13,641 bases of DNA from Candidatus Omnitrophota bacterium. Its GTDB lineage: Bacteria > Omnitrophota > Gorgyraeia > Gygaellales > Profunditerraquicolaceae. Below are positions 7,012 to 13,363 of the stretch, one piece after another; position 1 is the stretch's first letter; each line of letters begins with the position of its first letter. The stretch covers positions 1 to 13,641 of the forward strand of contig JALNZI010000028.1 of assembly GCA_023229385.1 (NCBI GenBank), read 5' to 3'. The notes under the pieces are model-generated. The model was not told the DNA's origin, searched no databases, and saw only the letters and a program-made list of their open reading frames with translations. Made by a program: the position numbers and the translations under genes.

Positions 7012-7069
7012 ACCCAGAAAGGGCATACCGGCCACTTCCGTTCAGGCCGGTTGCTAGCCCACCAAGGGT
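7012..7069 (-). promoter_or_regulatory. Structured 5' leader of enolase (candidate cis-regulatory RNA)
   Basis: In the minus-strand leader, three nested perfect helices can be drawn: ACCC (7069-7066) with GGGT (7015-7012), GGGC (7060-7057) with GCCC (7024-7021), and ACCGGCC (7051-7045) with GGCCGGT (7033-7027). They are separated by internal loops of 5/5 and 5/2 bases and capped by an 11-base loop. The fold ends directly before the AAGGAG of enolase, so its stability could affect translation. It does not resemble the fluoride riboswitch that is known upstream of some eno genes. Function inferred only. Confidence 0.5.
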
Positions 7070-7100
7070 GTTAAGTTAAGAAATTTAAAACAACTTCATA

Positions 7101-7128
7101 ATTATACACGCAAAAATTATCAAGTCAA
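7101..7128 (-). promoter_or_regulatory. Strong sigma70-type promoter of enolase
   Basis: On the minus strand TTGACT (7128-7123), a 16-base spacer and a perfect TATAAT (7106-7101). Transcription would start near 7094, giving a leader of about 95 bases that contains the nested hairpin at 7012-7069. It would drive eno, ftsB and possibly tRNA-fMet. Confidence 0.75.
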
Positions 7129-7166
7129 GGGAATCATACTAAACTAACCTGCCCTATCTCGTAAAA

Positions 7167-7198
7167 TGTATCAAAATTTCATTAAAAATTTTGATACA
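7167..7198. promoter_or_regulatory. 13-bp perfect inverted repeat between divergent promoters (possible operator)
   Basis: Left arm 7167-7179 (tgtatcaaaattt) and right arm 7186-7198 (aaattttgataca) are perfect complements with a six-base centre. It lies about 40 bases upstream of the enolase -35 and 75 bases upstream of the protease -35. It is AT-rich and has only weak T-tracts, so a regulator-binding site seems likelier than a terminator. The rest of the gene-free stretch 7000-7344 holds the two promoters, the enolase leader and nothing else that I recognise. Confidence 0.55.
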
Positions 7199-7272
7199 CT
7201 CGATGGGATTAATTCGTACATTGTTTTACTCGCACTATTGTGCCCATAAATCAAGTACTCATTAAAAAAGGT

Positions 7273-7301
7273 TTGACTTAAGATAACGGATATGTTATTT
7301 T
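7273..7301 (+). promoter_or_regulatory. Candidate promoter for the FtsH-like protease/lipoprotein operon
   Basis: TTGACT (7273-7278), a 17-base spacer and TATTTT (7296-7301), with TG one base before the -10 (extended -10). Transcription would start about 35 bases before the ATG at 7345. The -35 and spacing are good, and the -10 is 4 of 6. Confidence 0.55.
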
Positions 7302-7344
7302 TTATATGTTGCAATAGATACCTAAATAACTGGCGGGAGAAATT

Positions 7345-8994
7345 ATGAATTGGAAAAAAGTCAGATATTACATAAAGCTGCACTGGTTAAAAGCCCTGCT
7401 CTTTATTTTCTTAACCGCCCTGTCCGTATCCTTAGTCTTCCTTATTATTACCGGGCTGCGCGCCTGGAATGAATCAGAATCTTATTTAAGACAATCGCAA
7501 TTAGCCATGATCCCCCTGCAATTATACCTGCAGATTATTATGGCTCTTATTTTCGGCTTCGTATACACCTACCTGATGTATTGGCTCTATTTTAAACGCG
7601 GGGCCTCATCATTTTCCCAAACCAGCAAGAAATCTATCGCCGGAGGGGATGTCGGCGTTACCTGGAACGATGTTATCGGTATGGACGAGGCAAAAGAAGA
7701 AGCCCTGGAAGTGGTTAAATTAATTACCGACCGTGTCAGCCTCCAGCGTATCGGCGGAAAAATCTTAAAAGGCATCCTTATGCTCGGGCCTCCGGGATGC
7801 GGCAAAACCTACCTGGCTAAAGCTATCGCTACAGAAACCAAACTTCCTTTTATTTCGATGTCGGGTTCAGAGTTCGTAGAAATGTTTGTCGGCGTGGGAG
7901 CAGGAAGAGTACGTTCCCTGTTTAAAAAAGCGCAACAATTAGCGGAACTGGAAGGCGGCTGTATTATCTTTATCGATGAAATTGACGCGATAGGTGCGCA
8001 ACGCTCTATGGACCGCGGCTTTGGAGGAACCACTGAACATAATACTACCTTGAATCAGCTGCTGGTCGAATTAGACGGCTTAAAAGATAAAGATTATAAT
8101 ATCATTCTGATCGGCGCAACCAATGCGCCGGAGACTTACCTTGATCAGGCCCTGCTGAGACCGGGAAGATTTGACCGCAAGATAATCGTAGACAAGCCCA
8201 ACCTTGAAGACCGCGGCAAACTCTTCGCTTATTACTTAAAAAGCGTAAAATATAATACCCAGGATGTAAAGATTGACCGTCTGGCCCGGATTACCGTAGG
8301 CCAAAGCCCGGCGGATATTGCCAATATCGTCCGCGAGGCAGCCCTGATTACTGTGCGCAATCAAAATACTTTAATCAGCATGAAAGAAATTGATGAAGCC
8401 AGGGAAAGAATCGCCCTGGGCATAAAACGCAGGATTAAGTTAAGCGAAAAGGAAAAATGGCAAACCGCCTATCATGAAAGCGGCCATGCCATTACCACTT
8501 ACCTGCTTGCTCCTTCTAAAGATGTTTTTAAAATAACGATCACCCCGCGCGGCCCCACCGGAGGGGCAACCTGGATCCCGGAACGAGAAGATACTTTTAT
8601 TGAAGACTCCAATGAATTGCTTAGTAAAATAAAAATCAGTCTGGGCTCGTACGCTGCCGAAAAAATCAAGTATAATGCGACTACCTCCGGAGTTTACGGG
8701 GATTTTTCCAGCGCCATGCACCATGCGCACAATATGGTCTGGGTCTGCGGCATGGGCAAAAGCGGATTTTTAGGCAACTGGGAGATTGTCGATAAAATCT
8801 CCGAAGATGTTAAGGCCAAGCTGGATGCCGACGTCCAGGATATATTAAATACCTGCCTTATTGAAGTAACCGCATTACTTAAAAAAGAAGAGCCCCTTAT
8901 GGATCGGTTAGCCAAAGAGCTTGTAGCAAAAAGTGAACTCAATTACGATGAAATCGAAGCTATCTTCAAAGAGTTTGGCAAGAGCCGGCCTTAA
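7345..8994 (+). CDS. Short FtsH-type membrane AAA+ zinc metalloprotease
   Basis: 549 residues, against about 600-650 for typical FtsH. Two transmembrane helices (about 17-38 and 57-82) are separated by only some 20 residues, so the usual periplasmic FtsH domain is absent. The AAA+ module is complete: Walker A GPPGCGKT (148-155), pore loop FVGV (181-184), Walker B IIFIDEID (207-214), and second region of homology ending ALLRPGRFDRK with arginine fingers R272 and R275. The M41 protease part has HESGH (377-381; the common form is HEAGH), and D453 in SGVYGDFSSAM is the likely third zinc ligand. It should unfold and degrade membrane or cytoplasmic proteins at the inner membrane. The ATG at 7345 has GGCGGGAG close upstream, and the gene has its own promoter. 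Its 3' end overlaps a lipoprotein gene, suggesting joint action. It is probably a paralogue beside a housekeeping FtsH; that is inference. Confidence 0.9.
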   Translation: MNWKKVRYYIKLHWLKALLFIFLTALSVSLVFLIITGLRAWNESESYLRQSQLAMIPLQLYLQIIMALIFGFVYTYLMYWLYFKRGASSFSQTSKKSIAGGDVGVTWNDVIGMDEAKEEALEVVKLITDRVSLQRIGGKILKGILMLGPPGCGKTYLAKAIATETKLPFISMSGSEFVEMFVGVGAGRVRSLFKKAQQLAELEGGCIIFIDEIDAIGAQRSMDRGFGGTTEHNTTLNQLLVELDGLKDKDYNIILIGATNAPETYLDQALLRPGRFDRKIIVDKPNLEDRGKLFAYYLKSVKYNTQDVKIDRLARITVGQSPADIANIVREAALITVRNQNTLISMKEIDEARERIALGIKRRIKLSEKEKWQTAYHESGHAITTYLLAPSKDVFKITITPRGPTGGATWIPEREDTFIEDSNELLSKIKISLGSYAAEKIKYNATTSGVYGDFSSAMHHAHNMVWVCGMGKSGFLGNWEIVDKISEDVKAKLDADVQDILNTCLIEVTALLKKEEPLMDRLAKELVAKSELNYDEIEAIFKEFGKSRP

Positions 8995-9835
8995 ATTAAT
9001 CCCTTTAATTCTATTTTTATCCGCCTGTACCTCTTCTACTACCCCGTCATTCGTAAAAGAAGATATTTCCAAGGCAGTAAAAGATATTTGTAAAAAGGAA
9101 TACCAGCTCGATATTATCACCAACCTTACCGGCCGCACGTTTTGGGTGTATATGCCGCTGGAGAATATCGTTACTAAATCCCCGCAGCCGGAAAAATATA
9201 TCGAAAGATTCCTGGTTGAAGAAAAAAGAAACCGGTTCGATGAAAAGGTTTTAAGAATTAACTACCTGATTAAGCCTGTCCCGGAAACGGAAAAACAACA
9301 GGAGATGTCATTAGATAAATCCGTAAATACAAAGATATTTAATATACTCCAGGTTATCCGCAGGGTGCTCTTTAGTATAGATAACCGGCAGGCAAAGAAT
9401 AACCCTGTCTTCTTTTGTATCATTACCGCAGATACCGCAAACGGCTTTGAACTCAGGCAAATCTTTCATCTCCTGGATCTAAAGAAAATCTCTTACGGCT
9501 TTATCTCTCAAACCGAATACCAACACCGCATTGTCCAGGAAACAGAAGTTTCCGGCCAAATCATCGGGGATAAAGAAGGCCGGCATTTAACTTATTCTGA
9601 TGTAACTTTGGAGGATTTTTTAGCTGGCCAGATTCAAGGCCGGATAAGAATGAAATTTCAGAAACCAGAAGTGGAAAAGAATACGGACATTGACCGGGAG
9701 ATCGTAAAAATCGTCTCGCTTACCTTGAATACTTACGCATTTAAAGACTTCGCTCTTGTAGAAATGTCTAACCTGGACAGCGGGGCAAAAACCATCCTCA
9801 ACCAGGCAGCTATTTTCTCCGCCCCTAAAGAATAG
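8948..9835 (+). CDS. Predicted outer-membrane lipoprotein of unknown family, partner of the FtsH-like protease
   Basis: 295 residues from the ATG at 8948; a GTG 15 bases earlier is possible, but the ATG start gives a cleaner lysine-rich n-region. The signal is a basic start, a hydrophobic stretch LKLIPLILFL, and the lipobox LSAC with the lipidated Cys27. The next residues are T-S-S with no aspartate at +2, so outer-membrane sorting is expected. The mature part, about 268 residues, looks globular and mixed alpha/beta, with no transmembrane helix, repeats or motif that I recognise (for instance ANGFELRQIFHLLDLKKI at about 164-181). It overlaps the protease gene by 47 bases and has no clear Shine-Dalgarno, so translation is probably coupled. 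It could be an adaptor, regulator or substrate receptor of the protease across the envelope. Co-regulation is supported; the role is a guess. It converges on purN with a ten-base gap. Confidence 0.75.
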   Translation: MKSKLSSKSLARAGLKLIPLILFLSACTSSTTPSFVKEDISKAVKDICKKEYQLDIITNLTGRTFWVYMPLENIVTKSPQPEKYIERFLVEEKRNRFDEKVLRINYLIKPVPETEKQQEMSLDKSVNTKIFNILQVIRRVLFSIDNRQAKNNPVFFCIITADTANGFELRQIFHLLDLKKISYGFISQTEYQHRIVQETEVSGQIIGDKEGRHLTYSDVTLEDFLAGQIQGRIRMKFQKPEVEKNTDIDREIVKIVSLTLNTYAFKDFALVEMSNLDSGAKTILNQAAIFSAPKE

Positions 9836-9845
9836 AACCGAACCC

Positions 9846-10430
9846 TTAACTCTTCCCTATTTTTATCTTGCCGCTAAAAAATAATTTAATTGCCTGAGGA
9901 TAAAGTTTATGCTCTTTACTGTGGATTCTTTTTTCAAGCGAGGTGAGATTGTCTTTAACTTTAATCCCTACTTTTTCCTGTAAGATAACCCGGCCATGGT
10001 CCATCTTTTCATCGACAAAATGTACTGTTACTCCGGTAAAAGGCACTTTGTTTTCAAAAGCATCTTTTATGGCATGGCTACCTTTAAAAGCAGGAAGCAA
10101 TGAAGGATGAATGTTTAAAATGCGATTAGGGTATTTCTTAACAAAGTCCGGGCTGAGCATGCGCATAAATCCAGCCAAAGCAATTAAATCTATCTTATAA
10201 TACTTTAATCTCTGGATTATCGCCGCCTCAAAATCCTTTCGGCTGGAAAAATCTTGACGGCTGGCTAAGATAACTTTGACTTTCGACTTTTGCGCGCGTT
10301 TAAGCACAAAAGCCCCTGGATTATCGCAGACCAAAATCACCGAGCGGGCTTTGATCTTGCCCTGCTTTATTGCCTTAACTATCGCCGAAAAATTACTTCC
10401 GTTACCCGAAGCAAACACGGCTAAATTCAT
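9846..10430 (-). CDS. purN: Phosphoribosylglycinamide formyltransferase (GART)
   Basis: 194 residues from the ATG at 10430-10428, which gives the normal PurN N-terminus MNLAVFASGNGSN. A start 30 bases further upstream would only add residues read out of frame from rnfB. The enzyme transfers a formyl group from 10-formyl-tetrahydrofolate to GAR, the third step of purine synthesis. Catalytic residues fall at the same numbers as in the E. coli enzyme: N106 and H108 in NIHPSLLPAFKGSHA, and D144 in VDEKMDHG. The phosphate-binding GNGSN (9-13) is intact. The start codon overlaps the rnfB stop as ATGA, with AAGGA inside the rnfB coding end, so the two are translationally coupled. No hairpin terminator is visible in the ten bases before the convergent lipoprotein gene ends. 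Confidence 0.96.
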   Translation of the reverse strand: MNLAVFASGNGSNFSAIVKAIKQGKIKARSVILVCDNPGAFVLKRAQKSKVKVILASRQDFSSRKDFEAAIIQRLKYYKIDLIALAGFMRMLSPDFVKKYPNRILNIHPSLLPAFKGSHAIKDAFENKVPFTGVTVHFVDEKMDHGRVILQEKVGIKVKDNLTSLEKRIHSKEHKLYPQAIKLFFSGKIKIGKS

Positions 10431-11215
10431 TCTCTTATCCTTATGGTTTGAGCAGGACAAACCTTAACGCACTCCTTACAGGATGTGCATTTATGATAAT
10501 CAATAACCGCTAAATTATCTATCACCTGGATTGCGTCAAACTTACAGGCCTTCTCGCATAACTTACAGGCAATGCAGCCTACGGGACATACTGCTTTTAC
10601 ATCTCTGCCTGAATCATGCGAACTGCAAGCTACATAGACGCTGTTCGATACGGATACCAGCGAAAACAATTTCTTTGGGCAGGCCAATACACATTTATTA
10701 CAGGAACGGCATTTAACTTTATCCACTACCGGCAAACCCTCATCCGACATACTGATTGCCCCAAACGGACAGGCCTTCTGGCAAGTGCCAAAACCAAGGC
10801 AGGCAAAGACACAGGCCTTCTGCCCCCCTAAAACCAAGTTTGCCGCAACGCAATCATTAACTCCGTTATATAAGTATTTATCTTTTACCTTTAAACCCCC
10901 GTTACAATGCAGGGTGGCGATTTTTTTAGTTTGCTTCTCAAGCGTAAGCCCCATCAGGCGGGCAATCTTTGCTTTAACCTCTTCACTGCAAACCCGGCAG
11001 CCGTCCGCGGAGCTTTTTCCGCTAAGCAGGCTCTCCGCAAAACCAAAACATCCGGGATTTCCGCAGGCCCCGCAGTTTGATCCGGGAAGAAGATGCTGCA
11101 GTTCTTCTAATTTAGGATCAACTTGGACAGCTAACTTTTTGGAGGCAATAGCTAAACCCACCCCAAACAGCAAACCTAAAAAACCCAGGACTAATACAGC
11201 AATCAATATTTCCAA
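10427..11215 (-). CDS. rnfB: Rnf complex subunit RnfB, polyferredoxin
   Basis: 262 residues from a TTG start (11215-11213) with AGGAG nine bases upstream. One N-terminal transmembrane helix (about 3-24) is followed by the RnfB [4Fe-4S] motif C48-x2-C51-x4-C56-x16-C73, then CNGG at 104-107. After these come four ferredoxin-like cysteine sets: C135/139/145/149, C169/172/175/179, C214/217/220/224 and C243/246/249/253. This is the longer RnfB form found in Firmicutes-like and many anaerobe complexes, against the two-cluster proteobacterial form. RnfB takes electrons from ferredoxin into the membrane complex that drives Na+ or H+ translocation while reducing NAD+. It lies 11 bases after rnfA and overlaps purN by four bases. 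Confidence 0.95.
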   Translation of the reverse strand: MEILIAVLVLGFLGLLFGVGLAIASKKLAVQVDPKLEELQHLLPGSNCGACGNPGCFGFAESLLSGKSSADGCRVCSEEVKAKIARLMGLTLEKQTKKIATLHCNGGLKVKDKYLYNGVNDCVAANLVLGGQKACVFACLGFGTCQKACPFGAISMSDEGLPVVDKVKCRSCNKCVLACPKKLFSLVSVSNSVYVACSSHDSGRDVKAVCPVGCIACKLCEKACKFDAIQVIDNLAVIDYHKCTSCKECVKVCPAQTIRIRE

Positions 11216-11226
11216 ATGATTTACTC

Positions 11227-11835
11227 CTAAAATTTAAATCCGCTAAAACCCATGAAACTTAAACTTAAAACCGCAGCGATAATAAATGCCAGGGGAAAAT
11301 CTTTCATTGCCTTTGGGATAGTGCAAAGCTCAAGCCTCTCTCTTATCCCGGACATCAAAAGCATGGCCAGGGTATAACCCAAGCCCACGCATATCCCCTG
11401 AAAAACGGAATAGTAAAAACTACCGGCAACCTGCCTGCCGTTTATAAAGAACATATCGATATTTAATACCGCCACCCCTAATACCGCGCAGTTTACGGTA
11501 ATTAAAGGAAGGTATATACCAAACGCTCTATATAACTGTGGGCTGATCTTTCGAATAACCATCTCAATAAGCTGCACGGAGGTTGCAATAACCAGAATAA
11601 AAGAAATGGTGCGCAAATAAGTAAGACCAAACGGCAAGAGCAGAAAACGGTAGACAAGCCAGGTAATCGCCGAAGACATAACAATAACAAACATGACCGC
11701 CCCGCTCATCGCCAACGCAGGTTTTGTTTCCTTAGAAATAGCGATAAAGGAGCAAAGCCCTAAGAAACGCGAAAGGATTACGTTATAAATAAATACCGCG
11801 GAAATAAATATGGTTAATAATTCCTGCAGGTTCAT
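11227..11835 (-). CDS. rnfA: Rnf complex membrane subunit RnfA
   Basis: 202 residues, normal length, six predicted transmembrane helices. The family signature YLPLITVNCAVLGVA lies at about 108-122 and the N-terminal half has the matching RFLGLCSF. The Cys in each half sits where RnfA and RnfE (NqrE/NqrD relatives) hold a shared iron centre at the dimer interface; this is known for the family and inferred here. The ATG at 11835 overlaps the rnfE stop as ATGA, with AGGA a few bases upstream. RnfA and RnfE form the pseudo-symmetric ion-channel-like core. rnfB follows after 11 bases. Confidence 0.95.
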   Translation of the reverse strand: MNLQELLTIFISAVFIYNVILSRFLGLCSFIAISKETKPALAMSGAVMFVIVMSSAITWLVYRFLLLPFGLTYLRTISFILVIATSVQLIEMVIRKISPQLYRAFGIYLPLITVNCAVLGVAVLNIDMFFINGRQVAGSFYYSVFQGICVGLGYTLAMLLMSGIRERLELCTIPKAMKDFPLAFIIAAVLSLSFMGFSGFKF

Positions 11836-12425
11836 ATTTTCCTATTCTTCAATAAATTAAAAAAACCTAATAATAACCCGATCACCAACAATGCCCCCGA
11901 AGGCATGCCAAATATAAATACCGGTTCAAACCCTTTAATCAAGGTATGCCCTAATATCTGGCCTGAGCCTAAAAACTCCCTTATAGCTGAGATAAGAATA
12001 AGCGCTAGGGTAAAACCCACACCCATGCCCAAGCCATCAAAAAATGAACGGCTTAAATTATTTTTGCAGGCAAATGCCTCTGCGCGACCCAAAACCATGC
12101 AGTTAACAACAATCAGCGGAACGTAAATACCTAAAGCACGATCCAATACCGGGCTGTAGGCTTTCATACACAATTCAATAATCGTAACAAATGTAGCGAT
12201 AATTACGATATAGCAAGGTATACGAATCTTATCCGGAATAAAATCCCTGACTAATGAGATCATTATACTTGAACCCAAGAGCACAAAAGTAGCGGCGATC
12301 CCCATACCAATACCATTAGCTACCGATACAGAAACTGCCAGCGTTGGGCACAAACCCAGGACAAGCACAAAAGTGGGATTTTCTTTAATTATCCCTTTAG
12401 CAAATTCTTTAATTAAGTTCTTCAT
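11832..12425 (-). CDS. rnfE: Rnf complex membrane subunit RnfE
   Basis: 197 residues, six predicted transmembrane helices. The start KENPTFVLVLGLCPTLAVSVS (split: about 14-34) and YVPLIVVNCMVLGRAEAFA at about 100-118 are typical of RnfE, which is paired with RnfA in the membrane core; the conserved cysteines C26 and C109 mirror those of RnfA. The ATG at 12425 overlaps the rnfD stop as ATGA and has no clear Shine-Dalgarno, so translation depends on rnfD. The C-terminal half with GSGQILG and the glycine-rich last helix fits RnfE rather than RnfA. Confidence 0.95.
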   Translation of the reverse strand: MKNLIKEFAKGIIKENPTFVLVLGLCPTLAVSVSVANGIGMGIAATFVLLGSSIMISLVRDFIPDKIRIPCYIVIIATFVTIIELCMKAYSPVLDRALGIYVPLIVVNCMVLGRAEAFACKNNLSRSFFDGLGMGVGFTLALILISAIREFLGSGQILGHTLIKGFEPVFIFGMPSGALLVIGLLLGFFNLLKNRKI

Positions 12426-13363
12426 TTTGAGCCGTAAATCCTGTTTTTTGTATAACGATCAATAAAGGGAGTTGCCGCATTCATCATTAATATGGCATAT
12501 GATACACCTTCCGGATATCCGCCCCAAAGCCGGATAATTGCCGTAAGCAAGCCGCAGCCTACGCCAAAGATAATTTGTCCTTTGGAAGTTAAGGGCGTAG
12601 CCACATAATCAGTAGCCATAAAAAATGCCCCCAGGATCAAACCTCCGCTTAATATATGAAATAGCCAATCACCATGAAATAATTGTTTAGCCCCGAATAT
12701 ATAGGTAAAGATAGCTGTGGTAAGAATATAGGCTGCGGGAATATGCCAGGAGATATACCCTTTATACAACAAAATCGCAGCACCGATTAATAATGCTAAT
12801 ATACAAACTTCGCCGATACAGCCTCCGCGCTTACCTAAGAATAAATCCAGATAAGAAATATGCTCCAGGATCTTTCCTTCTTTAAGCGCAGCCAAAGGAG
12901 TAGCCGAGGTTATCGCATCATAGCTCAACGGCTTAACAAAGGTAGTCATATATTTCGGCCAGGAGGCCATAAGGAATACCCTGCCGACGAGAGCCGGATT
13001 AAAAATATTCTGGCCTAAGCCGCCAAAAACCTGGTTACCAATAGCGATAGAAAACACCGCGCCAATTATCGGCAGCCACAAAGGAACATTAGCTGGAAGA
13101 TTGTATGCCAGCAATATACCGGTAATTACCGCTGAGCCGTCCATAATCGTAATTTTCTTTTTAGTCCAAACCTCAAATACAGCTTCGGTTAACACCGCAG
13201 CAATAACCGCAACTAAAGTGACCCAAAGCGCATCTAAGCCGAATATGATTACCCCGGCAACCCCGGCGGGTATAATACTAAGTACAACTGTCCACATGAT
13301 CCGGGGAACAGATTCCTGTTTATGAATATGCGGAGAACCGGAAACTATAAGATTATTTTTCAT
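12422..13363 (-). CDS. rnfD: Rnf complex membrane subunit RnfD (covalent FMN)
   Basis: 313 residues with about nine to ten hydrophobic segments, as in RnfD/NqrB. Signatures seen are SGSPHIHKQESV at the N-terminus (8-19), DGSAVITGILLAYNLP (75-90), NQVFGGLGQNIFNPALVGR (110-128) and MATDYVATPLTSKG (249-262). The flavinylation site is DAITSATPL (149-157) with T155 as the expected FMN-linked threonine; the more usual sequence is SGAT, and here it is TSAT. RnfD carries FMN in the membrane between RnfG and the RnfA/E core. The ATG at 13363 overlaps the rnfG stop by 11 bases and has only a weak AAAAG-type site, so it is probably coupled to rnfG. Confidence 0.95.
   Translation of the reverse strand: MKNNLIVSGSPHIHKQESVPRIMWTVVLSIIPAGVAGVIIFGLDALWVTLVAVIAAVLTEAVFEVWTKKKITIMDGSAVITGILLAYNLPANVPLWLPIIGAVFSIAIGNQVFGGLGQNIFNPALVGRVFLMASWPKYMTTFVKPLSYDAITSATPLAALKEGKILEHISYLDLFLGKRGGCIGEVCILALLIGAAILLYKGYISWHIPAAYILTTAIFTYIFGAKQLFHGDWLFHILSGGLILGAFFMATDYVATPLTSKGQIIFGVGCGLLTAIIRLWGGYPEGVSYAILMMNAATPFIDRYTKNRIYGSK

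Noticed and set aside
7000..7035. Longer enolase start 36 bases upstream
   Set aside because: The ATG at 6999 has an ideal Shine-Dalgarno and the conserved N-terminus; the extra 12 residues fall in the structured leader.
7012..7094. Fluoride riboswitch in the enolase leader
   Set aside because: Such riboswitches do occur before some eno genes, but the conserved core bases are not present; the structure here is a simple nested hairpin.
7171..7383. 70-residue minus-strand frame in the divergent spacer
   Set aside because: It runs through the palindrome and the protease promoter, and has no family features.
9836..9845. Bidirectional terminator between the convergent lipoprotein and purN genes
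   Set aside because: Only ten bases separate the stops and I find no stem with a T-run in or around them.
10431..10460. Longer purN start inside rnfB
   Set aside because: The ATG at 10430 gives the exact family N-terminus and E. coli residue numbering, with a ribosome site and ATGA overlap.
10531..11219. Several plus-strand frames opposite rnfB
   Set aside because: They arise from the cysteine-rich antisense of a well-supported gene and have no ribosome sites or recognisable domains.
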